Shown piece by piece: positions 1 to 8,063 of a stretch of DNA of 64,000 bases. The notes under the pieces are model-generated. The model saw only the letters and a list, made by a program, of their open reading frames with translations. It was not told the origin of the DNA and made no database searches. Numbering within the stretch: the stretch's first letter is position 1; every line of letters begins with the position of its first letter. The position numbers and the translations under genes are program-made. The stretch covers positions 1-64,000 of the forward strand of contig JBEIFV010000012.1 in the NCBI GenBank assembly GCA_040382235.1, in the 5' to 3' direction. Origin of the DNA: JAEUOS01 sp040382235. Its GTDB lineage: Bacteria > Pseudomonadota > Gammaproteobacteria > Burkholderiales > JAEUOS01.

Positions 1-787
1 GGCCCACAGATACCGGGCCACGGCGCGATGACGGGGCTCTTCGCTGGATGCCGCAGAAGTCGGCGCTGGTGAGACGGCGGCAGGAGCGAGCGCCGTCACC
101 ACAGCGCGTAGCGGTGCATTGGGCGCGAGCACACCATAGTAGCGATGACGATGCGCCCTTGGCGGCGGCCGGGGCGTTGTTTGGAGCAGCAACCGGTTCG
201 AATACCCCGTCGATGACGCAGCAGTGGAAATGCACGTGCTGGTTCAGGCTGGAGCCGAACCGGTGGATGAAGGCGACCGCCCCGATCCGGGCATCGGCGG
301 GGCTGCTGGGGCTATGTTCGCGCAGGCAGCGTTCCACCACAGACAGGAAAATGCGCAGCACCGTGCCTTGCAGGGCCGCGTCCCCTTGCAGGAAGTAACG
401 CAGCCGCTTGGGCACCGCCAGCACCCATTGCCGCACCGGTAGTTGCGGGAAAACGTGATCGACCAGGTGCGCCGCTGTTTCGGCCATGCGCCGGGTGTTG
501 CAGGAGGGGCACACGCCACGGCACTTGCAGGAGTAGGCGATCAGGAAATCGTGCTGGCACTGGTCGCAGTAGGCGCGGGCGAATCCATGCGCGAGGATGC
601 CGCATTCGAGATAGCGGCGGAAGGTTCGCTCGACATGGGCCGGCGGTGCTTCCCCGCCCTCGCCGATGGCAAGTTTCAGCCAGGTTTCGAGGTGGGTCTG
701 GACGATGCGATACCACAGCGTCCGCTCGGGACGGCGGCGCTGGTAGCGCTTGGGTGTGGGCGCGGCGCATTGAGCCGCGGTTGCCAT
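1..787 (-). pseudogene. IS91-family transposase, internally deleted and frameshifted
   Basis: Read on the minus strand from the ATG at 787, the frame gives an IS91-family transposase of the ISPps1 type. It starts MATAAQCAAPTPKRYQRRRP. A zinc-finger region follows (CDQC, CKCRGVCPSC, then NTRRMAETAAHLVDH), then VRQWVLAVPKRLRYFLQGD and SLNQHVHFHCCVIDGVFEPV. Past about position 170 homology jumps, in another frame, to the C-terminal motif PPRAHRHRYYGVLAPNAPLR. The central catalytic part (well over 100 residues in intact relatives) is therefore missing and the halves are out of frame. The element runs off the left window edge. Rolling-circle IS91 elements mobilise flanking DNA, but this copy cannot make a working enzyme. 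Family assignment is firm; the exact deletion point is approximate. Confidence 0.85.
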
Positions 788-1132
788 CGAATAGGCCCAT
801 CCTGGTCGGGTGACCGGGACAGGATAGCCGCCGGTCATCACGATCGGCACCGTGCGGGTCGCCTGTTGCGCCGCGCGCACGGACGCAATGGTGCCCGCCA
901 TGATCACCGCCGGCACACGCTGCAACAGTTCTTTGACGAGCGCGGGAAAGCGCTCGTAGTGGCCATCCGCATGGAAGATGTCGAGTGCGTAATGCCTGCC
1001 TTCGATCAGGCCGTTCTCGCGCCCGCAGCCAAAGCGCTCGCGCGCCTTCCGTCCCAAGGCATTGGCCCAATCCGGCATCGCCTTGTAATCCTCCGTGCAA
1101 CACAGCGTTGCGCCCGCCGTGATGCCAAGCAT
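788..1132 (-). pseudogene. ABC-type substrate-binding protein fragment (ABC_sub_bind family)
   Basis: The frame from the ATG at 1132 contains GLIEGRHYALDIFHADGHYE, then RFPALVKELLQRVPAVIMAG and TIASVRAAQQATRTVPIVMT. This is the typical N-terminal half of ABC_sub_bind (TrpX-like) periplasmic binding proteins. No signal peptide precedes it: an in-frame stop lies about 35 bases upstream. The fragment ends at about residue 107 and continues in the same frame, without a stop, into the IS91 transposase start at 787. It is therefore a remnant cut by the insertion, and both halves of the original gene are incomplete. The family call rests on motif memory and is fairly secure; the ligand is unknown. 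Confidence 0.65.
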
Positions 1133-1289
1133 CACCGGCAATCGATCGCGCGGCCCTTCGCTTCAGCGCGGATTGGTGATGCCTTTAAAACAGTGTTCCA
1201 GCGCGCGCATCTCTTGGGAATTGAGCATGATCTGGGGCGTTGAATTTCCATGCCTCACCAAAAATGAAATACTCCAGCCGCCCGCCTCT

Positions 1290-1697
1290 TCATATCACCC
1301 AGTTCTCCAGCTTCAGACCTTCAATCCGTTCAAATTCACGGGTGTTGTTGGTCACGCAGGTGGCGTTAAGCGCCAATGCCTGGCAACCGATGAGCAAGTC
1401 CATTTCGCCGATCGGAGTGCCGCCCGATCTGAGCCGGTGGAAATTTTCCGCATAGAACCACATGGCGGACTCTTCCCATGGCGCCACCGTAAAAGCGGAA
1501 AGCAAAGCCTCCAGTGCCGCTTTGTTATTGGCTTTGTGCGTGCTTTTTACAACGCCGTAAGCCAACTCGGCTGCCACCAGCGACGACAGAACCAGATTGG
1601 ACTGCCCCGCCCGGCGCATGCGCTTGAGCACATTGGCGTGACCGCGCTGCGCATGGATGAAGATGTTGGTATCGAGCAGGTACCGCGGGCCAGCCAT
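1290..1697 (-). CDS. vapC: VapC-type PIN-domain ribonuclease toxin
   Basis: 135-residue PIN-domain protein, the normal VapC length. The first acidic residue is in RYLLDTNIFIHAQRG near residue 9, a second acidic site is in VAAELAYGV, and the third is in GEMDLLIGCQALALNA. VapC toxins are magnesium-dependent RNases that cleave tRNA or rRNA and are held inactive by VapB. The gene follows vapB directly: the antitoxin TGA and the toxin ATG share one base (TGATG), so the two are translationally coupled. All PIN acidic positions appear intact, so the toxin is probably functional. Confidence 0.9.
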   Translation of the reverse strand: MAGPRYLLDTNIFIHAQRGHANVLKRMRRAGQSNLVLSSLVAAELAYGVVKSTHKANNKAALEALLSAFTVAPWEESAMWFYAENFHRLRSGGTPIGEMDLLIGCQALALNATCVTNNTREFERIEGLKLENWVI

Positions 1698-1966
1698 CAG
1701 TCGAGGCTTTCAATATCGTCTCGAAGCAGCCCGCGATGGCGGTCAATTTTCACAGGCATGCCCTCAAAGCGGGCCAGGGCTGTTTCGACACTGCTCCACC
1801 ATTGATCCTTTTCGTGCTTGGGGCGAAGTATCACCATTTCACCCTTGCGCTCGATGAATACCTCTTCAGTGGCAAAACGATACGCCTTGGGCAGGCGCAC
1901 TGCCTGGCTGCGTCCCGTTGTGAAAATCTTGGCGGTGTCGATCAGGGTTTTCACGGCACGCTCCAT
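1697..1966 (-). CDS. vapB: VapB-type antitoxin (AbrB/SpoVT-like N-terminus)
   Basis: 89 residues. The N-terminal part, TAKIFTTGRSQAVRLPKAYR followed by FATEEVFIERKGEMVILRPK, is the swapped-hairpin DNA-binding domain of VapB/AbrB antitoxins. The C-terminal tail (ALARFEGMPVKIDRHRGLLR) is the usual toxin-wrapping segment. VapB neutralises the PIN toxin encoded just downstream and normally represses its own promoter. The start codon lies inside a strong inverted repeat (1964-1983), which supports autoregulation. The ATG at 1966 gives a full-length antitoxin. Confidence 0.9.
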   Translation of the reverse strand: MERAVKTLIDTAKIFTTGRSQAVRLPKAYRFATEEVFIERKGEMVILRPKHEKDQWWSSVETALARFEGMPVKIDRHRGLLRDDIESLD

Positions 1967-1997
1967 TTGGTAAGTACCAAATGATACCTACCAAATG
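1964..1997 (-). promoter_or_regulatory. vapBC operator: palindrome plus a third half-site
   Basis: CATTTGGTA-AG-TACCAAATG at 1964-1983 is a perfect 9-bp inverted repeat with a 2-bp centre. TACCAAATG recurs at 1989-1997, 14 bp after the copy at 1975. The palindrome covers the vapB start codon, so VapB/VapC binding would block both transcription and initiation. I infer function from the position and symmetry. Confidence 0.7.
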
Positions 1998-2250
1998 CCT
2001 GATTGGCAAATCACCAGCGCGCCGTGTGCAACCGGACCACTGGCGCGGCACAGGCGAAATTCCGTAACCTGGAACCCTCCGCGCACCACCGGCCGTCGGA
2101 TCGCGTCATTGGGTGACCGCCACCCGTCCTTCGCGGCGCGTTTGCGACTCTGGTTCATGCTGGTTTCCCTCTGAAATATGCTGAACAATGGCTAGGGCGG
2201 GTCGCGTAATGGCCTCGAAGTCGCTCAACGTAGGAATGAGCGGCTAAGTC

Positions 2251-2976
2251 TCAGCGTCGACGCAGACCGTCGATCAGCAAGGCGGCGGCGAAGTCGCCAT
2301 AGTCGGTTCGCAATTTGCCTGCCGCGCCACGCTTGCCGAACAGGGCCTCCACCAGCGGGCTGGCGGTGGCGAAAAATTCGGTCAAGGCAATGATCGCGAG
2401 ATACACGAAGCGCGGCTCACTCTCGCGCAGCTCACCGCTGGCGACACCTTCGGCAACCAGGCTCTGCAATTCCGGATAGGCACGCTCGACAAATTTCTTG
2501 AGCCGTTGCGTCGAGCCGCCCTCGTCCGCGTAGAACACCTGCTCGACAACCAGATCGTGGAAATGCGGGTTGTCGGTGAACACCTCGAGCCACACGGCCA
2601 GGTAGGCGCGCAGACGCTCGATTACCGGCCCGGTCTTCGCCACGGCGTCGCGCTTCCGCGCCAAGTCCGCCGTGACTGCGCGAATCACTTCGTTGAACAA
2701 CTCCGACTTGTTGCCGAAGTAGTAGCGCACCAGCGCCGGGTCGACGCCGGCTTCGCGAGCGATGTCAAAACGCGTGATCTTGGCCGGCTTGGAAACATGC
2801 AGCAGGGCGCGGGTGGCGGCGATCAGGCGCGCCTTGGTGGACTCGGCATCGGCCTTCGGTGGCCTGCCTTGCGCGCGGCGTGCCGGCATCACCTCAATCA
2901 GCGGTCTGGCCGGGCGGCCGCGCCCGCGCGGCGGCGCTTTGGTATCAGGCTTGGCCTTGGGCTTAGGCGTGGTCAT
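2251..2976 (-). CDS. TetR-family transcriptional regulator with basic N-terminal tail
   Basis: 241 residues. The helix-turn-helix is at about residues 50-95 (ARLIAATRALLHVSKPAKIT, then DIAREAGVDPALVRYYFGNK). This is the canonical TetR N-terminal domain, followed by an all-helical ligand/dimer domain. The first 45 residues are an unusual extension rich in K, R and P with two AT-hook-like motifs (RGRGRPARP and AQGRPPK). It is divergent from the extradiol dioxygenase-like gene at 3147 and is the only regulator beside the catabolic cluster. I infer it is the likely reader of the ATTCCY-N6-GGGAAT dyad found at three promoters here. The ligand is unknown. Confidence 0.85.
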   Translation of the reverse strand: MTTPKPKAKPDTKAPPRGRGRPARPLIEVMPARRAQGRPPKADAESTKARLIAATRALLHVSKPAKITRFDIAREAGVDPALVRYYFGNKSELFNEVIRAVTADLARKRDAVAKTGPVIERLRAYLAVWLEVFTDNPHFHDLVVEQVFYADEGGSTQRLKKFVERAYPELQSLVAEGVASGELRESEPRFVYLAIIALTEFFATASPLVEALFGKRGAAGKLRTDYGDFAAALLIDGLRRR

Positions 2977-3068
2977 GCGACGAGTTTAACCAGAATCGGC
3001 ACGCAGAACGACGGGCAATCGCGCAACGGAGGTCGCCTCGACAGACCACAAGCGCCTTTAGTGGTTGG

Positions 3069-3110
3069 TTGACAATTCCTTGTTACGGGAATTATGATCC
3101 CCAATTCCCG
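3069..3110 (+). promoter_or_regulatory. Sigma70 promoter with ATTCCY-N6-GGGAAT dyad
   Basis: TTGACA (3069-3074) and TATGAT (3093-3098) are 18 bp apart. The spacer is exactly the dyad ATTCCTTGTTACGGGAAT (3075-3092). A further half, AATTCCCG at 3103-3110, makes an 8-bp inverted repeat with CGGGAATT. The same dyad occupies the same promoter position at 11442-11459 and 11510-11527, so a shared repressor is likely. It drives the VOC gene at 3147. Confidence 0.75.
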
Positions 3111-3146
3111 CACATGGCGCGCAGTCCGTGCTTCCCAGGAGGATCA

Positions 3147-4139
3147 ATGGCTTTACTTGGCGTCCAATCCCTGATCTACGGTGTCGACGACCTCGAAGCG
3201 GCGACGCGCTTTTACGATGACTTCGGGCTGGCAGCGGCGCGACGTGGCGCCGACGGCGTCGACTATGCGCTGGAAGATGGCTCGACGCTGCTCTTGCGTC
3301 GCAACGACAACCCGGCACTGCCAGCACGCTTTACGACCACACCTGGCGTGCGCGAGGTGATCTGGGGTGTCGACAGCCAGTCCGCGCTGGACGCACTCGA
3401 AACCTCACTTGCGACCGACCGCAAGGTCGTGCGTGACGCCGACGGCAGCCTGCATACCAGCGACGACAACGGCATCGCCATCGGCTTGCGCCTGTTCGCC
3501 CGCAAGCCACTGGAAGCAGTGGCCTCCACCGAGAACGCACCCGGCCAGATCCGTCGCTGGAACGCGCATCGCCGCTGGGTCAAGCGGGCGCAGCCGCGCT
3601 GCATGAACCACGTGGTGTTCGGCGTGCCGGATGTCGACCGCGCGGTCAGCTTCTACACCAAGCGCCTGGGATTCCGCGTCACCGATGTGTCGCGCGGGCT
3701 GGGCGCGTTCATGCGCTGCGACGGCCGCCACGAGCATCACAGCATCTTCTTCCTGCGCACTGGCGTGGTTGCCTGGCATCACGTCGCCTTCGGCGTGCAA
3801 AACGTCGACGAGGTCATGGTCGGTGCCGACCACATGCAGCGCCAGGGCTGGAGGAGCGACCTCGGTATCGGCCGGCATCGCATTTCATCCTCGGTCTTCT
3901 ACTACCTCAACAACCCGGCCGGCGGCATGTCCGAGTATTCGGCCGATACCGATTACCTGACCGATGAGTGGCAGCCGCGTCTGTGGGAACCGCGCTTCGG
4001 CAACTGGCACTGGGTTGGCAAGGTACCGGACGCCTTCATGAACGAGCCCGACTGGGATGTGAAGATCATCGACGACCCCTCGAAGAGCTTCAGCGAGCTT
4101 TCAGGCGCAGGGCCGGCGGTAAAGGCGATGAACGGCTGA
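3147..4139 (+). CDS. Two-domain VOC protein, extradiol ring-cleavage dioxygenase-like
   Basis: 330 residues with two vicinal-oxygen-chelate repeats: N-terminal from LGVQSLIYGVDDLEAATRFY, C-terminal from MNHVVFGVPDVDRAVSFY. The C-terminal half carries a 2-His-1-carboxylate set: H155 (MNHVVFG), H212 (WHHVAFG) and E263 (GMSEYS). This is the iron site pattern of type I extradiol dioxygenases, which open catechol-like rings with O2. The start at 3147 has AGGAGG six bases upstream and lies downstream of the 3069-3098 promoter; an in-frame start at 3069 would fall on the -35 box. The FAD monooxygenase and FAH-family hydrolase nearby suggest hydroxylation, ring cleavage and hydrolysis in sequence. 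The substrate is unknown; another VOC activity is possible. Confidence 0.8.
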   Translation: MALLGVQSLIYGVDDLEAATRFYDDFGLAAARRGADGVDYALEDGSTLLLRRNDNPALPARFTTTPGVREVIWGVDSQSALDALETSLATDRKVVRDADGSLHTSDDNGIAIGLRLFARKPLEAVASTENAPGQIRRWNAHRRWVKRAQPRCMNHVVFGVPDVDRAVSFYTKRLGFRVTDVSRGLGAFMRCDGRHEHHSIFFLRTGVVAWHHVAFGVQNVDEVMVGADHMQRQGWRSDLGIGRHRISSSVFYYLNNPAGGMSEYSADTDYLTDEWQPRLWEPRFGNWHWVGKVPDAFMNEPDWDVKIIDDPSKSFSELSGAGPAVKAMNG

Positions 4140-4295
4140 CCCCGACCTGGAGTCTTATTCCTGCGACGCCGAAGGCGGCGCGGCAGCCGATGCACCAAGC
4201 CCTGCCGTGGCGCGCGGCAAGAAGGGTTTGTCACTGTCGATTTCCATTGCCATGCCTGGTCGCTGCCAACGCTCGGGGCGCGCACGCCAGACTCC

Positions 4296-5264
4296 TTATT
4301 CCGGCAGTTTGAGGGTCGGCAGCAAGGCCGCCTTCGCGCGATAGTCGGCATCGATGCGCGCCGAAAAGCCGGCCCGATCGACATAGTTCGACAGCTGAAA
4401 CTGCCGCGCCGCCAATTCGAGATAGGCGGGCTCCGCTGCCGCTTCCTTGCACGCCGCAGCCAGCCGCGCTACCACCGGGGCCGGCGTATCAGCGCGAAGA
4501 AACAAGCCGCCATACCCCGACGGCAGCACCGGCAGGCCGGCCTCGGTTACCGTCGGAACACTCTGGAAGGCCGGATAACGCGCCTCGGCGAACACCGCCA
4601 ACGGCCTGAGTTTCCCGGTGTTGACACCTGCGGCGGTGATGATGCCGAGGTCAACGTCACCGGATACCAGCGAAGGCAGCGCCTGCACCTCGCCGGCATA
4701 GGCAACATCGATCATTTGCACACCGGCCTTCGACCACAACTCGGCGCCGGCCAAGTGCGGCGAACTGCCGACACCGGACGTGGCGTAGCGGAGCCGGCCG
4801 GGATTGGCGCGGGCGTGTGCGAGTAGCGACTGCAAATCCTGAAACGGCGATCTCGGGCCGACTGCGACGAAAAACAGACTCTCGTACACCTGGCACAAGG
4901 GGATGAACTGCTCACGCGTGTAAGACAGGTTCTTCATGCGATGCGGCTGAATGGTGATCGGTGTCACCGGGGTGTAGATCACGGTGTAGCCGTCCGCCGG
5001 TGCCTGGCCTAGCGCAGCCATGCCGATGGTCAACCCCGCCCCGGGACGATTGACTACCACCACCTGTTGCCCCAGCCGTGTGCCAAGCGCCTGCGCGAAC
5101 CCGCGCCCCATGATGTCGACGATGCCTCCGGGCGGGAACGGCATGATCATCTGGATCGGTCGCGCGGGGTACTCCTGCGCGAGCGCGCCGGTACCGAAGC
5201 CGACGGCGAGCCAGGCCAGAAAGAATGCCGTGGCGCCACGCCGGATTTTTTCAGGAATACGCAT
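4296..5264 (-). CDS. Bug/TctC-family periplasmic tricarboxylate-type binding protein
   Basis: 322 residues with a signal peptide ending ALAQE-YPARP. The family motifs are PIQMIMPFPPGGIVDIMGR, LGQQVVVVNRPGAGLTIGM and SGVGSSPHLAGAELW. Bug proteins bind small carboxylates, including aromatic acids, and are very abundant in Burkholderiales, often without cognate membrane subunits. No TctAB genes are present here. It lies at the distal end of the minus-strand catabolic run, 114 bp beyond a small unexplained frame, and is probably part of uptake or sensing for this pathway. Confidence 0.9.
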   Translation of the reverse strand: MRIPEKIRRGATAFFLAWLAVGFGTGALAQEYPARPIQMIMPFPPGGIVDIMGRGFAQALGTRLGQQVVVVNRPGAGLTIGMAALGQAPADGYTVIYTPVTPITIQPHRMKNLSYTREQFIPLCQVYESLFFVAVGPRSPFQDLQSLLAHARANPGRLRYATSGVGSSPHLAGAELWSKAGVQMIDVAYAGEVQALPSLVSGDVDLGIITAAGVNTGKLRPLAVFAEARYPAFQSVPTVTEAGLPVLPSGYGGLFLRADTPAPVVARLAAACKEAAAEPAYLELAARQFQLSNYVDRAGFSARIDADYRAKAALLPTLKLPE

Positions 5265-5378
5265 GTTGCTCCCTTGTCGCTATTTGCCTTGAACCTTGAC
5301 CACACCTTTTGCATTACCGCTGCAGTGCCAGCCAGGAGTAATGCGGCCTCCTGTACTGCTTCCACTCCGCTGACTCCC

Positions 5379-5513
5379 TCAACCCCAGAATGCGTCGAAG
5401 GTAGCGATATCAATTGGATTCTCATGGTGCTCCGCGATGAATCCGGACTCAAACCGCCAGACCTTGCGCAACAGCGAAATATCTGGATGCGCGGTCAAGC
5501 ACGTATCCTCCAT
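5379..5513 (-). CDS. Small unexplained frame or C-terminal gene remnant
   Basis: Between the cupin gene and the Bug gene, a 44-codon minus-strand frame from the ATG at 5513 ends at the TGA at 5379-5381. It is protein-like in composition (DISLLRKVWRFESGFIAEHH, then IDIATFDAFWG at the end). The same frame is open further upstream, across the cupin stop. It could be a real small protein or the surviving C-terminus of a lost enzyme. I do not recognise the family and there is no strong ribosome site, so confidence is low. Confidence 0.25.
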   Translation of the reverse strand: MEDTCLTAHPDISLLRKVWRFESGFIAEHHENPIDIATFDAFWG

Positions 5514-5538
5514 ATACTGCACCAGCAGCGGGGCGAAC

Positions 5539-6081
5539 TCAGCGCTTGCCGTCGATCAGCACGAAGGCGATGCGGCAAAACTCCTCCGAGCGGTTGCTCC
5601 AGGCGTGGTTGGTGCCGCGCTGGATCAGCACGTCGCCCGCGCGCAGCAGCGTTTCGCCCTCATCCATGATAGCGTAGATCTCCCCTGCCATCACGATCGC
5701 ATAGTCCACCGTTTCGGTCTCGTGCATGCCCGGATGCGGGCCGCCTTCGGGGTGATGGTCGGCATCCGGAAACAGGGCCGCGAAGGCCGCACGCTGCATG
5801 CGCTCGCGTTCGGCCGGATCGCGCGGCTCGGGCGGATAGTCGATGATGCGCACCACCGTGCCGTTCTTCGGCGGCAGGACTCCACTCACCTCGCCGATGC
5901 GATCGGGATCGCGAATCGGTGCCGGGCTGCCGTGGGTCGCCCACAGGTTGGTGACGCGGTAGCCGGGCCGGGCGGCAACGGTCTTGACCGCCGCCGCCAG
6001 CCCGTCCTCGATCAGATGGGCACGGCCGGATGCGTCGTTTTCGGTGACGACGCGGCGCACCGGTGGTGGTTGTTTGGCCAT
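5539..6081 (-). CDS. Cupin-domain protein
   Basis: 180 residues. The single C-terminal cupin has motif 1 around HPGMHETETVDYAIVMAGE and motif 2 in GDVLIQRGTNHAWSN, followed by EEFCRIAFVLIDGK. Residues H, H and E of motif 1 and H of motif 2 could hold a metal. Proteins of this layout accompany aromatic-acid and gentisate-like pathways; a dioxygenase, isomerase or sensing role is possible. The start at 6081 is preferred: it follows the dctQM TAA by 17 bases and has CCGGAG nine bases upstream, whereas the more distal ATG at 6126 lies inside dctQM. It belongs to the minus-strand operon. Confidence 0.8.
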   Translation of the reverse strand: MAKQPPPVRRVVTENDASGRAHLIEDGLAAAVKTVAARPGYRVTNLWATHGSPAPIRDPDRIGEVSGVLPPKNGTVVRIIDYPPEPRDPAERERMQRAAFAALFPDADHHPEGGPHPGMHETETVDYAIVMAGEIYAIMDEGETLLRAGDVLIQRGTNHAWSNRSEEFCRIAFVLIDGKR

Positions 6082-6098
6082 GGGCTGGTTCTCCGGAT

Positions 6099-8063
6099 TT
6101 ACTTGAACATGGTCGAGGGCAGCCAAAGCACGGTGGCCGGCGCCAGGACCAGGATCCCCAGTTTGATGAGATCAGCGATCACAAAGGGAATGCAACCGCG
6201 GTAGATCGACATCAGCGGCGCATTGGCGATGCTCTTCAAGACGAACATGTTGAGGCCGAAGGGTGGTGTGATCATGCCGGTTTCAACCACCACTACCATC
6301 ACCACGCCCCACCACACGAGATCGTAGCCCATCTGCGCCACCAGCGGCGCGATGATCGGCGTGGTGATCAGCATCAGCCCGAACGAATCCATCACGCAGC
6401 CGAGCACCAGATACATGACAAGGATGATCGCAATCAGGGCAAGCTTGCCGACATCGAGCCCGACGGCCCAGGCGGCGACCTTTTCCGGCAATCCGGTCAC
6501 GCCCACATAGAACGAAAAGGTGATCGCACCGATGATCAGCAGGTAGATCATGCCGACCGTCGCCGTCGCCTCCGACATCACGGCCCAGAATGTGGCCGGC
6601 CGCAGTTTGCCGCGCACCAGTGCGAAGACAAAGGCGCCGATCACCCCCACCGACGCCGATTCGGTCGCCGTGAATACGCCCGCGTACAGCCCGCCCAACA
6701 CCAGGCCGAACAGCACGAACACGCCCAGCGCCCGACGCGCCGCCTCGATGATTTCGCGCCGCGCGGTGCTTTCCGGCGCCGGCGCCGAGCCCGGAACCAG
6801 CCGGACGAAAATGGCGATGGTCAGAAAATACGAGGCGATGGTGATCAGGGCGGGCACCACCAGGGCCACAAACAGGCGGCCGATCGACTGCTCGGTCAGG
6901 AGCGCATAGACGATGATCGCGGTCGACGGCGGCACCAGTTGCCCTAGCGTACCGCCAGCGGCGACGCAACCCATCGCCAATTCGGTGGAATAGCCGCGCC
7001 GCTGCATCTCGGGAAGCGCCACCTTGCCGATGGTGGCCACGGTGGCCACCGAAGACCCGGTGACGGCGCCGAAACCGGCGCAACCGCCGATGGTGGCCAG
7101 CGCCAGCCCGCCGCGAAAGCCCGACAGCAGCGCCTGCGCGAGACGGTAGATGTCTTCGGCGATACCGGCGATCGCCGCGAAGCTTCCCATCAAGAGAAAC
7201 AGCGGCAGCACCGCCACCTCGCTGTTGGTCAGAAAGCCCGCGATATTCGAACCGAGTGCCGACAGCGCCGGCCGCGGATCGAGAACGAAAATGCTGCCGA
7301 TCACGCCGATGAGGCCCATCACCGCGCCCATCGGAAATTTAGCCAGCAACAATATCCACAACAGCACAAAGCCCAGGCCGGTCGACGCCAGCGGACTGCC
7401 GCGCACGAAACCCTTCACCGCCGCGAAGTCCAGCGCCGCATAGGCGCCAAGCGCTGCGAGCAACAGCAATGTCGCCACCACCAGGCCGAATGAAACACCA
7501 TCCCCTTCGACGTGGCGATCCGGCGACCGGTTGAAGAGCACGACCGCGGCCTTGCGCATCGCCTGCGCCACCAGCAGGCTCTCCACCAGGGTTGCGTAGC
7601 CGAGCAGCGTGGCGACCGCAACCATCCACGGTCCCTGGCGCCAGCCGAGGATGATGGTCACGCGCCGCCCGTCCGCAAGCTCGGCGGCGTAGCCCGCCAC
7701 GCACCAGGTCATGGTGGCGAAGAAAACCAGAACCACCAGCGCGCCGACGGCCTCCAGCAGCGCCGCGACCCGCCCGCTCATCCGGCTTTCGAGAATATCG
7801 ACGGTCAGTTGGCCGCCGGCGGCCAGGGCGTACGGAATGCAAGCGGCCACCGCCACCGAGAACACCAGCGCCACCACCTCGTTGAGCGCGCGAATCGGCG
7901 CGTTCAGGACCCAGCGCAGCAAGGCATCGCTGACGGTCAGGCCGGCGATCACGATCATCCCGATCACGCCGACCGCCGCGATCCAGCGGCTGACGGCCGC
8001 GGTCAGCTTGAGGCCCGTTGCCAGCGCATCACCCGGCGCGTCGACGCGACCGGCTACGCTCAC
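6099..8063 (-). CDS. TRAP transporter fused small and large permease (DctQM)
   Basis: 654 residues. About the first 175 form the four-helix DctQ domain (GMIVIAGLTVSDALLRWVLN, with GWRQGPWMVAVATLLGY later). From about residue 190 follows the DctM domain with around a dozen hydrophobic helices (FPMGAVMGLIGVIGSIFVLD, GGTLGQLVPPSTAIIVYALL, TPPFGLNMFVLKSI). TRAP systems import carboxylates using the sodium gradient. The start is the GTG at 8063, whose GTGA overlaps the dctP stop by 4 bp, so the permease is translationally coupled to its binding protein. Fused QM permeases are common; the ligand is not deducible. Confidence 0.9.
   Translation of the reverse strand: MSVAGRVDAPGDALATGLKLTAAVSRWIAAVGVIGMIVIAGLTVSDALLRWVLNAPIRALNEVVALVFSVAVAACIPYALAAGGQLTVDILESRMSGRVAALLEAVGALVVLVFFATMTWCVAGYAAELADGRRVTIILGWRQGPWMVAVATLLGYATLVESLLVAQAMRKAAVVLFNRSPDRHVEGDGVSFGLVVATLLLLAALGAYAALDFAAVKGFVRGSPLASTGLGFVLLWILLLAKFPMGAVMGLIGVIGSIFVLDPRPALSALGSNIAGFLTNSEVAVLPLFLLMGSFAAIAGIAEDIYRLAQALLSGFRGGLALATIGGCAGFGAVTGSSVATVATIGKVALPEMQRRGYSTELAMGCVAAGGTLGQLVPPSTAIIVYALLTEQSIGRLFVALVVPALITIASYFLTIAIFVRLVPGSAPAPESTARREIIEAARRALGVFVLFGLVLGGLYAGVFTATESASVGVIGAFVFALVRGKLRPATFWAVMSEATATVGMIYLLIIGAITFSFYVGVTGLPEKVAAWAVGLDVGKLALIAIILVMYLVLGCVMDSFGLMLITTPIIAPLVAQMGYDLVWWGVVMVVVVETGMITPPFGLNMFVLKSIANAPLMSIYRGCIPFVIADLIKLGILVLAPATVLWLPSTMFK

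Noticed and set aside
443..1243. Plus-strand open frame of 266 codons
   Set aside because: It is antisense to the IS91/substrate-binding frames, which have clear family motifs; its composition is shadow-like.
1988..2158. Minus-strand frame of 56 codons with a fair ribosome site
   Set aside because: No family recognised, and it ends inside the vapBC operator; not strong enough to call.
6063..6947. Plus-strand 294-codon frame rich in His, Arg and Gln
   Set aside because: Antisense shadow of the dctQM permease gene.
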